NCBI GenBank assembly: GCA_964036315.1
Contig: OZ038517.1
Location: forward strand, 17,273,213-17,337,212
Reading direction: 5' to 3'
Source of the DNA: Acanthosepion esculentum
Taxonomy: Eukaryota; Mollusca; Cephalopoda; Sepiida; Sepiidae
Length of the DNA: 64,000 nucleotides
The notes under the pieces were generated by a model. The model was given only the letters and a program-made list of their open reading frames with translations. It was not told where the DNA came from and searched no databases. Positions 53,555-64,000 of the stretch are shown here, piece after piece (the stretch's first letter is position 1; every line of letters begins with the position of its first letter). A program made the position numbers and the translations under genes.

Positions 53555-53635
53555 AAATATATGATTCCATCGCGACTCAGAAATGTTTTCATGTTTCAAA
53601 ACTGAAACTAAATTTATAAATTTAATTATTAAAAT
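53555..53635 (-). repeat. Single-arm copy of the 52.05-52.35 kb palindrome repeat
   Basis: Diverged sequence related to the palindrome arm: GTTTCAAAACTGAAACTAAA and TAAATTTAATTATTAAAATTAAAC. Confidence 0.5.
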
Positions 53636-53855
53636 TAAACTCAAAATCCATAGTCTCATTCCATTTTCAAGCGAGTTGATCTGACTCTCCTTCGTCTGTG
53701 CGGAGATTCTCCAGTATTCACTGCTGTATAAGATGACTGATATTACGTAACAGATCTGCATTTTTATCCTTTGTTTCTAACGAAATTTTCTTGTTTCTTA
53801 ATACTTTGCTTAGCTTTTGGAAGGCATCTTTCACTTAGTATTACAGATGGAACAC
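53636..53855 (-). mobile_element. LINE family A fragment, minus strand
   Basis: The minus strand reads KDAFQKLSKVLRNKKISLETKD, NADLLRNISHLIQQ*, and WRISAQTKESQINSLENGMRLW. This is the family A block that is split by the solo LTR at 32815, and it serves as the undisrupted reference. Confidence 0.7.
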
Positions 53856-53929
53856 TCTACAGGTACGTATATATATATAGAATGTAAATGCATGAATAAT
53901 ACACCTCACCTGATGTGCCAACTTGGATT

Positions 53930-54065
53930 CGTTCATAAGAGTTTTTGTGAAACATGAAAAGAAATTTAACCCTTGGAAGTAAAGTCTGATGATCCGCGGT
54001 CCTTTAAAAGGGCTATGGTGAATTTCCATCCACCGAAAAATCCAAATGTAGAAAATTAAAGGGAG
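53930..54065 (+). repeat. Third hammerhead-like unit of the 52.6 kb family
   Basis: GAAAAGAAATTTAACCCTTGG, AAAGTCTGATGATCCGCGG, TCCTTTAAAAGGGCTATGGT and GAATTTCC. The stem is conserved, but GAAA is GAAT and one stem pair is altered. Confidence 0.65.
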
Positions 54066-54125
54066 ATAACTCAATTGTGCTTTTCATAATTTATGTATCG
54101 TTTAAAAATCATAATCCTTAATTAG

Positions 54126-54126
<1 letters not shown>

Positions 54127-54167
<41 letters not shown>

Positions 54168-54168
54168 T
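54127..54168. repeat. (ATT)n microsatellite
   Basis: Pure ATT run. Confidence 0.95.
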
Positions 54169-54805
54169 ACCATAATACTCTCTAACAAAATTTTGACTTT
54201 TTTGTCTTTGGTCAGTACGTATTGTTTCCTGAATGCTTTTGTCTAAAACCAAAGATGGCTATTAGGCCCTTCAAACTTTGCTTTGGTGACCTGGACAGCG
54301 ATATTTTGAAACTAATCTATTTTTCCATTATGTTCCAGACAGAATCAGCGCTGAGTTGCAGAAGGAGAATTTTCTAGAGTTGTTTTTTTTTCAAGAACTT
54401 CCGAAAAGTTTCTAAAAGCTCCAAAAATTTCGAGAGCGTTCTAACTCCCAAGGATTCTCTATTGGAAACATGATGGTAAACTATATTTGGGGGCCGATTC
54501 GCGAAAAGCAATTTACAGATAAGCGTTAATCGTGAAAAACTACTCCTAAATTTTAATGTGTTCTCTCTTGTGCAGACCTATACAAAATAAATGCTACTTT
54601 AGAGTCAAATGTCGTTTCCTTTCTATTTTGAGGGGTCATAAAAGCGAAGTGTGAAGCAAATATTAGCCATTTTCATACGTACGTATATAGGAAATAGCAT
54701 TTGTTACCCAAGGACAAAAATAGAGTTACGCAGTGTAATGAATAAACGGAGCTCCCCATGACTTTATCCTTGAACCTAACACGCTTCTAATTTCCATAAA
54801 TAATC
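54169..54805. other. Unassigned sequence
   Basis: No coding frame or repeat partner recognised. Confidence 0.45.
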
Positions 54806-55440
54806 TTCATGGAGTATTGCTGCCATATATGGTCTGGATCCCCTGCTGTTTGGCTCAGGGTTCTTGATAAGATCCAGAGACGGATATGCAATGTAATTGG
54901 CCCTGATCTGTCATCTCGTCTGCAGTCGCCCTCTCACAGACGCGCCGTTGCCTCGCTCTGTCTTTTTTACAAATACTTTCACGGTAATTGCTCCGATGAG
55001 CTGCTGTCGCTGGTTCCTAGGCCTCATGAATTTAAACGTCCTACGAGGCTGGCATCCCGTTCCCACCCCTTCACACTTGAAACTGTTAGATGTAGACGTC
55101 TCTTCTACTCCAATAGCTTCATGTCTCGCACATCTCGCCTGTGGCACTCCCTTCCTTATTCCTGTTTCCCTGACAAATATAATCTCCAACTATTTAAGTG
55201 TAATCGACATCTCCAGTTGCCTTGATCTATCCACTTCCCTTCTCCACATCCTTTCACATTTCATTCCTATCTGCTCTCGCTCCAAATCTTCTGTAACCCC
55301 CTTGCCTTGATCGATCCACTATCTTTCTCCACATCCTCTCCTTTACCACTCCTATCTGCTCTTCCTCCAAACCTTCTGTAACCCCTTGCGTGCCTTGCTT
55401 GGGGTGATAAGCTTAAAATAAAATCTGTTTACTCCTGTCT
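54806..55440 (+). mobile_element. LINE family B, RT C-terminus plus 3' UTR
   Basis: The frame 54809-55225 is open for 138 codons: EYCCHIWSGSPAVWLRVLDK, IQRRICNVIG, SHRRAVASLCLFYKYFHGNC, SDELLSLVPRP, SRTSRLWHSLPYSCFPDKYN, ending at TGA. This is the standard C-terminal block after the RT domain in a widespread LINE group (Jockey/CR1-like; clade not resolved). The RT itself is missing, so it is 5'-truncated, but the retained part has no stop. The 3' UTR (55226-55440) holds a two-copy duplication of about 85 bp and ends near TGATAAGCTTAAAATAAAAT. Reverse copy at 26246-26720. Confidence 0.8.
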
Positions 55441-56440
55441 TAAGAGTAAAATTCTGATCGGTTCGAGAAGGTCAATTGGCAGCTGATCTCAAAAATGTCC
55501 TAAAATCAGTTGTTAAATGGGGCAAGGAGTGGCTCGTTCATTTTCACGCCTCAAAAACGAAACTGCTCTCTTTTAGTCGTCTGAGAAAACCATCTCAGAC
55601 TAACGTTTTCAGATGAGATGAAATGAAAAGAGTATATTGATTTAATTACTGGATCTGCAGTTAAGTAACTTGGTTTGTATGTAATGCTAGGCAATTTTTC
55701 TCTCCAGAATCAATATTAAAGTATTTATTACTCTGCTATTCGTCATTGCTTTGAATATTGTTGCCACATTAGGCCTGGTGTTCCTGCATTTTATTTAGAG
55801 ATTCTTGACAAAATCCAAATAATCTGCAATGCTATTGGTCCTGACCAGGCATCTCGGCTTCAGTCCGTTTCCCACCGCCATAACGTAGATTTCCTGCGCG
55901 TTTTCTATAAATATTCTCATGGTAATTGTTCTGATAAACTGGCTGCTAATTCTACCTAGATTTTATGAATTTAAGTGCAGTACTAGATTGGCGGCAAGGT
56001 CTCATCATTTTTCAATAGAATTGGCGAGATGTAACCGTCTATTCTATTGCGCTTTCCCTCTTGTCTAACACCCTTCCGGCTTTTTGCTTTCCTGTCAATT
56101 TCTCATTCCCAGCCGATTTTACTAAGAAGAAAATGTATAGGAAGTGCTTTGTTTGCTAGATCATCAGCAGTAAATGTACGTCCCTGCTCTTACATTTCAC
56201 CTTTTTTGGAAGACAACTTTCTGCGATAGTAGCTAGACTTTATGAATTTAAACGCAGTACTAGACTGGCGGAAAGGTTTCATCATTGAAGGTTTTAAATG
56301 ATTTTATGCAACCGTAGGTTCTATGCTAACAGTTTCTTCTATCGCTTGTGGAACTCTCTTCCGGCTTCTTGCTTACGAGTCAACTTTCATATTCAAAAAT
56401 TGAAATGCAATGTCAATCGTTATCTACTGTCTTCCTGATT
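55441..56440 (+). mobile_element. LINE family B, longer decayed copy leading into the 125-bp satellite
   Basis: Codons read LAADLKNVLKSVVKWGKEWL and HFHASKTKLLSFSRLRKPSQ (RT thumb region), then, after a deletion near 55690, QFFSPESI, LEYCCHI-like HCFEYCCHI, LDKIQ, SHRHNVDFLRVFYKYSHGNC and SDKL. Part of the sequence (TTTATGAATTTAAACGCAGTAC) is repeated at 55958 and 56243, so the C-terminal part is itself duplicated (about 285 bp apart). The final codons LWNSLPASCL...KLKCNVNRYLLSS end at 56438-56440. The satellite monomer starts within these codons. Confidence 0.8.
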
Positions 56441-59400
56441 ACTCTTCTATTGTTCTCACTCAATTTTCCCTTGTGGAACTCTCTTCCGGCTTCTTGCTTT
56501 CCTTTCAACTTTGATCTTCAAAAATTTAAATGCAATGTCAATCGTTATCTACTGTCTTCCTGATTACTCTTCTATTGTTCTCACTCAATTTTCGCTTGTG
56601 GAACTCTCTTCCGTCTTCTTGCTTTCCTTTCAACTTTGATCTTCAAAAATTGAAATGCAATGTCAATCGTTATCTACTGTCTTCCTGATTACTCTTCTAT
56701 TGTTCTCACTCAATTTTCGCTTGTGGAACTCTCTTCCAGCTTCTTCCTTTCCTGTCAACTTTGATCTTCAAAAATTGAAATGCAATGTCAATCGTTATCT
56801 ACTGTCTTCCTGATTACTCTTCTATTGTTCTCACTCAATTTTCGCTTGTGGAACTCTCTTCCGGGTTCTTGCTTTCCTCTCAACTTTGATCTTCAAAAAT
56901 TGAAATGCAATGTCAATCGTTATCTACTGTCTTCCTGATTACTCTTCTATTGTTCTCACTCAATTTTCGCTTGTGGAACTCTCTTCCGGCTTCTTGCTTT
57001 CCTTTCAACTTTGATCTTCAAAAATTGAAATGCAATGTCAATCGTTATCTACTGTCTTCCTGATTACTCTTCTATTGTTCTCACTCAATTTTCGCTTGTG
57101 GAACTCTCTTCCGGCTTCTTGCTTTCCTTTCAACTTTGATCTTCAAAAATTGAAATGCAATGTCAATCGTTATCTACTGTCTTCCTGATTACTCTTCTAT
57201 TGTTCTCACTCAATTTTCGCTTGTGGAACTCTCTTCCGGCTTCTTGCTTTCCTTTCAACTTTGATCTTCAAAAATTGAAATGCAATGTCAATCGTTATCT
57301 ACTGTCTTCCTGATTACTCTTCTATTGTTCTCACTCAATTTTCGCTTGTGGAACTCTCTTCCAGCTTCTTCCTTTCCTGTCAACTTTGATCTTCAAAAAT
57401 TGAAATGCAATGTCAATCGTTATCTACTGTCTTCCTGATTACTCTTCTATTGTTCTCACTCAATTTTCGCTTGTGGAACTCTCTTCCGGCTTCTTGCTTT
57501 CCTTTCAACTTTGATCTTCAAAAATTGAAATGCAATGTCAATCGTTATCTACTGTCTTCCTGATTACTCTTCTATTGTTCTCACTCAATTTTCGCTTGTG
57601 GAACTCTCTTCCAGCTTCTTCCTTTCCTGTCAACTTTGATCTTCAAAAATTGAAATGCAATGTCAATCGTTATCTACTGTCTTCCTGATTACTCTTCTAT
57701 TGTTCTCACTCAATTTTCGCTTGTGGAACTCTCTTCCGGCTTCTTGCTTTCCTTTCAACTTTGATCTTCAAAAATTGAAATGCAATGTCAATCGTTATCT
57801 ACTGTCTTCCTGATTACTCTTCTATTGTTCTCACTCAATTTTCGCTTGTGGAACTCTCTTCCGGGTTCTTGCTTTCCTCTCAACTTTGATCTTCAAAAAT
57901 TGAAATGCAATGTCAATCGTTATCTACTGTCTTCCTGATTACTCTTCTATTGTTCTCACTCAATTTTCGCTTGTGGAACTCTCTTCCGGCTTCTTGCTTT
58001 CCTGTCAACTTTGATCTTCAAAAATTGAAATGCAATGTCAATCGTTATCTACTGTCTTCCTGATTACTCTTCTATTGTTCTCACTCAATTTTCGCTTGTG
58101 GAACTCTCTTCCGGCTTCTTGCTTTCCTCTCAACTTTGATTTTCAAAAATTGAAATGCAATGTCAATCGTTATCTACTGTCTTCCTGATTACTCTTCTAT
58201 TGTTCTCACTCAATTTTCGCTTGTGGAACTCTCTTCCGGCTTCTTGCTTTCCTTTCAACTTTGATCTTCAAAAATTGAAATGCAATGTCAATCGTTATCT
58301 ACTGTCTTCCTGATTACTCTTCTATTGTTCTCACTCAATTTTCGCTTGTGGAACTCTCTTCCAGCTTCTTCCTTTCCTGTCAACTTTGATCTTCAAAAAT
58401 TGAAATGCAATGTCAATCGTTATCTACTGTCTTCCTGATTACTCTTCTATTGTTCTCACTCAATTTTCGCTTGTGGAACTCTCTTCCAGCTTCTTCCTTT
58501 CCTGTCAACTTTGATCTTCAAAAATTGAAATGCAATGTCAATCGTTATCTACTGTCTTCCTGATTACTCTTCTATTGTTCTCACTCAATTTTCGCTTGTG
58601 GAACTCTCTTCCGGCTTCTTGCTTTCCTTTCAACTTTGATCTTCAAAAATTGAAATGCAATGTCAATCGTTATCTACTGTCTTCCTGATTACTCTTCTAT
58701 TGTTCTCACTCAATTTTCGCTTGTGGAACTCTCTTCCAGCTTCTTCCTTTCCTGTCAACTTTGATCTTCAAAAATTGAAATGCAATGTCAATCGTTATCT
58801 ACTGTCTTCCTGATTACTCTTCTATTGTTCTCACTCAATTTTCGCTTGTGGAACTCTCTTCCGGCTTCTTGCTTTCCTTTCAACTTTGATCTTCAAAAAT
58901 TGAAATGCAATGTCAATCGTTATCTACTGTCTTCCTGATTACTCTTCTATTGTTCTCACTCAATTTTCGCTTGTGGAACTCTCTTCCAGCTTCTTCCTTT
59001 CCTGTCAACTTTGATCTTCAAAAATTGAAATGCAATGTCAATCGTTATCTACTGTCTTCCTGATTACTCTTCTATTGTTCTCACTCAATTTTCGCTTGTG
59101 GAACTCTCTTCCGGGTTCTTGCTTTCCTCTCAACTTTGATCTTCAAAAATTGAAATGCAATGTCAATCGTTATCTACTGTCTTCCTGATTACTCTTCTAT
59201 TGTTCTCACTCAATTTTCGCTTGTGGAACTCTCTTCCGGCTTCTTGCTTTCCTGTCAACTTTGATCTTCAAAAATTGAAATGCAATGTCAATCGTTATCT
59301 ACTGTCTTCCTGATTACTCTTCTATTGTTCTCACTCAATTTTCGCTTGTGGAACTCTCTTCCGGCTTCTTGCTTTCCTCTCAACTTTGATTTTCAAAAAT

Positions 59401-62400
59401 TGAAATGCAATGTCAATCGTTATCTACTGTCTTCCTGATTACTCTTCTATTGTTCTCACTCAATTTTCGCTTGTGGAACTCTCTTCCGGCTTCTTGCTTT
59501 CCTTTCAACTTTGATCTTCAAAAATTGAAATGCAATGTCAATCGTTATCTACTGTCTTCCTGATTACTCTTCTATTGTTCTCACTCAATTTTCGCTTGTG
59601 GAACTCTCTTCCAGCTTCTTCCTTTCCTGTCAACTTTGATCTTCAAAAATTGAAATGCAATGTCAATCGTTATCTACTGTCTTCCTGATTACTCTTCTAT
59701 TGTTCTCACTCAATTTTCGCTTGTGGAACTCTCTTCCGGGTTCTTGCTTTCCTCTCAACTTTGATCTTCAAAAATTGAAATGCAATGTCAATCGTTATCT
59801 ACTGTCTTCCTGATTACTCTTCTATTGTTCTCACTCAATTTTCGCTTGTGGAACTCTCTTCCGGCTTCTTGCTTTCCTGTCAACTTTGACCTTCAAAAAT
59901 TGAAATGCAATGTCAATCGTTATCTACTGTCTTCCTGATTACTCTTCTATTGTTCTCACTCAATTTTCGCTTGTGGAACTCTCTTCCGGCTTCTTGCTTT
60001 CCTGTCAACTTTGATCTTCAAAAATTGAAATGCAATGTCAATCGTTATCTACTGTCTTCCTGATTACTCTTCTATTGTTCTCACTCAATTTTCGCTTGTA
60101 GAACTCTCTTCCGGCTTCTTGCTTTCCTCTCAACTTTGATCTTCAAAAATTGAAATGCAATGTCAATCGTTATCTACTGTCTTCCTGGTTACTCTTCTAT
60201 TGTTCTCACTCAATTTTCGCTTGTGGAACTCTCTTCCGGCTTCTTGCTTTCCTTTCAACTTTGATCTTCAAAAATTGAAATGCAATGTCAATCGTTATCT
60301 ACTGTCTTCCTGATTACTCTTCTATTGTTCTCACTCAATTTTCGCTTGTGGAACTCTCTTCCAGCTTCTTCCTTTCCTGTCAACTTTGATCTTCAAAAAT
60401 TGAAATGCAATGTCAATCGTTATCTACTGTCTTCCTGATTACTCTTCTATTGTTCTCACTCAATTTTCGCTTGTGGAACTCTCTTCCGGGTTCTTGCTTT
60501 CCTCTCAACTTTGATCTTCAAAAATTGAAATGCAATGTCAATCGTTATCTACTGTCTTCCTGATTACTCTTCTATTGTTCTCACTCAATTTTCGCTTGTG
60601 GAACTCTCTTCCGGCTTCTTGCTTTCCTGTCAACTTTGATCTTCAAAAATTGAAATGCAATGTCAATCGTTATCTACTGTCTTCCTGATTACTCTTCTAT
60701 TGTTCTCACTCAATTTTCGCTTGTGGAACTCTCTTCCGGCTTCTTGCTTTCCTCTCAACTTTGATTTTCAAAAATTGAAATGCAATGTCAATCGTTATCT
60801 ACTGTCTTCCTGATTACTCTTCTATTGTTCTCACTCAATTTTCGCTTGTGGAACTCTCTTCCGGCTTCTTGCTTTCCTTTCAACTTTGATCTTCAAAAAT
60901 TGAAATGCAATGTCAATCGTTATCTACTGTCTTCCTGATTACTCTTCTATTGTTCTCACTCAATTTTCGCTTGTGGAACTCTCTTCCGGGTTCTTGCTTT
61001 CCTCGCAACTTTGATCTTCAAAAATTGAAATGCAATGTCAATCGTTATCTACTGTCTTCCTGATTACTCTTCTATTGTTCTCACTCAATTTTCGCTTGTG
61101 GAACTCTCTTCCGGCTTCTTGCTTTCCTGTCAACTTTGACCTTCAAAAATTGAAATGCAATGTCAATCGTTATCTACTGTCTTCCTGATTACTCTTCTAT
61201 TGTTCTCACTCAATTTTCGCTTGTGGAACTCTCTTCCGGCTTCTTGCTTTCCTGTCAACTTTGATCTTCAAAAATTGAAATGCAATGTCAATCGTTATCT
61301 ACTGTCTTCCTGATTACTCTTCTATTGTTCTCACTCAATTTTCGCTTGTAGAACTCTCTTCCGGCTTCTTGCTTTCCTCTCAACTTTGATCTTCAAAAAT
61401 TGAAATGCAATGTCAATCGTTATCTACTGTCTTCCTGGTTACTCTTCTATTGTTCTCACTCAATTCTCGCTTGTGGAACTCTCTTCCGGCTTCTTGCTTT
61501 CCTCTCAACTTTGATCTTCAAAAATTGAAATGCAATGTCAATCGTTATCTACTGTCTTCCTGATTACTCTTCTATTGTTCTCACTCAATTTTCGCTTGTG
61601 GAACTCTCTTCCGGCTTCTTGCTTTCCTTTCAACTTTGATCTTCAAAAATTGAAATGCAATGTCAATCGTTATCTACTGTCTTCCTGATTACTCTTCTAT
61701 TGTTCTCACTCAATTTTCGCTTGTGGAACTCTCTTCCAGCTTCTTCCTTTCCTGTCAACTTTGATCTTCAAAAATTGAAATGCAATGTCAATCGTTATCT
61801 ACTGTCTTCCTGATTACTCTTCTATTGTTCTCACTCAATTTTCGCTTGTGGAACTCTCTTCCAGCTTCTTCCTTTCCTGTCAACTTTGATCTTCAAAAAT
61901 TGAAATGCAATGTCAATCGTTATCTACTGTCTTCCTGATTACTCTTCTATTGTTCTCACTCAATTTTCGCTTGTGGAACTCTCTTCCGGGTTCTTGCTTT
62001 CCTCTCAACTTTGATCTTCAAAAATTGAAATGCAATGTCAATCGTTATCTACTGTCTTCCTGATTACTCTTCTATTGTTCTCACTCAATTTTCGCTTGTG
62101 GAACTCTCTTCCGGCTTCTTGCTTTCCTGTCAACTTTGATCTTCAAAAATTGAAATGCAATGTCAATCGTTATCTACTGTCTTCCTGATTACTCTTCTAT
62201 TGTTCTCACTCAATTTTCGCTTGTGGAACTCTCTTCCGGCTTCTTGCTTTCCTCTCAACTTTGATTTTCAAAAATTGAAATGCAATGTCAATCGTTATCT
62301 ACTGTCTTCCTGATTACTCTTCTATTGTTCTCACTCAATTTTCGCTTGTGGAACTCTCTTCCGGCTTCTTGCTTTCCTTTCAACTTTGATCTTCAAAAAT

Positions 62401-64000
62401 TGAAATGCAATGTCAATCGTTATCTACTGTCTTCCTGATTACTCTTCTATTGTTCTCACTCAATTTTCGCTTGTGGAACTCTCTTCCAGCTTCTTCCTTT
62501 CCTGTCAACTTTGATCTTCAAAAATTGAAATGCAATGTCAATCGTTATCTACTGTCTTCCTGATTACTCTTCTATTGTTCTCACTCAATTTTCGCTTGTG
62601 GAACTCTCTTCCGGGTTCTTGCTTTCCTCTCAACTTTGATCTTCAAAAATTGAAATGCAATGTCAATCGTTATCTACTGTCTTCCTGATTACTCTTCTAT
62701 TGTTCTCACTCAATTTTCGCTTGTGGAACTCTCTTCCGGCTTCTTGCTTTCCTGTCAACTTTGACCTTCAAAAATTGAAATGCAATGTCAATCGTTATCT
62801 ACTGTCTTCCTGATTACTCTTCTATTGTTCTCACTCAATTTTCGCTTGTGGAACTCTCTTCCGGCTTCTTGCTTTCCTGTCAACTTTGATCTTCAAAAAT
62901 TGAAATGCAATGTCAATCGTTATCTACTGTCTTCCTGATTACTCTTCTATTGTTCTCACTCAATTTTCGCTTGTAGAACTCTCTTCCGGCTTCTTGCTTT
63001 CCTCTCAACTTTGATCTTCAAAAATTGAAATGCAATGTCAATCGTTATCTACTGTCTTCCTGGTTACTCTTCTATTGTTCTCACTCAATTTTCGCTTGTG
63101 GAACTCTCTTCCGGCTTCTTGCTTTCCTTTCAACTTTGATCTTCAAAAATTGAAATGCAATGTCAATCGTTATCTACTGTCTTCCTGATTACTCTTCTAT
63201 TGTTCTCACTCAATTTTCGCTTGTGGAACTCTCTTCCAGCTTCTTCCTTTCCTGTCAACTTTGATCTTCAAAAATTGAAATGCAATGTCAATCGTTATCT
63301 ACTGTCTTCCTGATTACTCTTCTATTGTTCTCACTCAATTTTCGCTTGTGGAACTCTCTTCCGGGTTCTTGCTTTCCTCTCAACTTTGATCTTCAAAAAT
63401 TGAAATGCAATGTCAATCGTTATCTACTGTCTTCCTGATTACTCTTCTATTGTTCTCACTCAATTTTCGCTTGTGGAACTCTCTTCCGGCTTCTTGCTTT
63501 CCTGTCAACTTTGATCTTCAAAAATTGAAATGCAATGTCAATCGTTATCTACTGTCTTCCTGATTACTCTTCTATTGTTCTCACTCAATTTTCGCTTGTG
63601 GAACTCTCTTCCGGCTTCTTGCTTTCCTCTCAACTTTGATTTTCAAAAATTGAAATGCAATGTCAATCGTTATCTACTGTCTTCCTGATTACTCTTCTAT
63701 TGTTCTCACTCAATTTTCGCTTGTGGAACTCTCTTCCGGCTTCTTGCTTTCCTTTCAACTTTGATCTTCAAAAATTGAAATGCAATGTCAATCGTTATCT
63801 ACTGTCTTCCTGATTACTCTTCTATTGTTCTCACTCAATTTTCGCTTGTGGAACTCTCTTCCGGGTTCTTGCTTTCCTCGCAACTTTGATCTTCAAAAAT
63901 TGAAATGCAATGTCAATCGTTATCTACTGTCTTCCTGATTACTCTTCTATTGTTCTCACTCAATTTTCGCTTGTGGAACTCTCTTCCGGCTTCTTGCTTT
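56345..64000 (+). repeat. 125-bp satellite derived from a LINE 3' end, about 61 copies, open at the window end
   Basis: The monomer CTTGTGGAACTCTCTTCCGG...CAATTTTCG includes the last 30 codons and stop of LINE family B (WNSLPASC, LQKLKCNVNRYLLSS) plus about 32 bases of 3' flank. The period is exactly 125 bases over almost the whole array. Because 125 is not a multiple of 3, no long frame survives. Variants at a few sites (CCAGCTTCTTCC, CCGGCTTCTTGC, CCGGGTTCTTGC; CCTTTC, CCTGTC, CCTCTC; GATTTTCAAA; GACCTTC; CTTGTAGAAC; CCTGGTTAC) define monomer types. The first two or three copies are the most diverged. Confidence 0.98.
59388..64000 (+). repeat. 2875-bp (23-monomer) higher-order repeat in the 125-bp satellite
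   Basis: Rare variants recur at exactly 2875 bases: CCTCGC at 61001 and 63876; GACCTTC at 59888 and 62763; CTTGTAGAAC at 60091 and 62966; GATTTTC at 59388 and 62263 and at 60763 and 63638. 2875 is 23 x 125. Within that unit a sub-block of about 11 monomers is nearly repeated (spacings 1250, 1375, 1500 and 1625). About 1.6 periods are visible before the window ends. Confidence 0.88.

Overview
This 64 kb window looks like repeat-dominated, AT-rich intergenic DNA from an animal, most likely a mollusc and probably a cephalopod. The grounds are the mix of decayed GIY-YIG Penelope-like elements (PLEs), RT-encoding non-LTR elements, mariner transposons, tRNA- and 5S-rRNA-headed SINEs and very many (TA)n and (GATA)n tracts. 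The species assignment is inference. I find no intact host gene, no rRNA operon, no CRISPR and no bacterial feature. Nearly every reading frame over 60 codons is microsatellite translation, satellite translation or a broken transposon.

Layout. 1-8.2 kb: microsatellites, a 1.1 kb inverted repeat (3.06-4.16 kb), three PLE remnants (1.8, 6.0 and 6.6 kb) and a tRNA-headed SINE whose tail carries a hammerhead-ribozyme-like core (7.07 kb). 8.2-24.6 kb: one 16.4 kb array of about 390 copies of a 42-bp monomer, with several higher-order arrangements. 24.6-30.6 kb: 5S-tRNA chimeric SINEs, two copies of a restriction-like-endonuclease (RLE) LINE, and GATA arrays. 30.6-33.9 kb: nested insertions, with a complete dead mariner inside a LINE RT frame and a solo LTR inside another LINE fragment, each with a target-site duplication. 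33.9-44.5 kb: mariner fragment, SINEs, several LINE fragments, a second solo LTR and a 30-bp minisatellite grown out of a SINE. 44.6-54 kb: a tandem array of hammerhead-like units, a SINE with a nearly complete hammerhead fold, internally deleted mariner relatives and several long palindromes. 54.8-56.4 kb: two LINE 3' ends of one family. 56.3-64.0 kb: a 125-bp satellite (about 61 copies, running off the window) that starts inside the last codons of that LINE and shows a 2875-bp (23-monomer) higher-order period.

Two themes recur. First, pieces of retroelements have become tandem arrays: a LINE 3' end (125 bp), a SINE segment (30 bp) and a hammerhead-bearing SINE tail (about 128 bp). Second, hammerhead-like cores (CTGANGA, helix II, GAAA) occur at about eight places, some beside PLE coding remnants and some in SINE-like units or palindromes. 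The best, at 47.1 kb, has all three helices and only one core substitution. None is shown to be active. All structure calls were made by eye, without folding or database searches.
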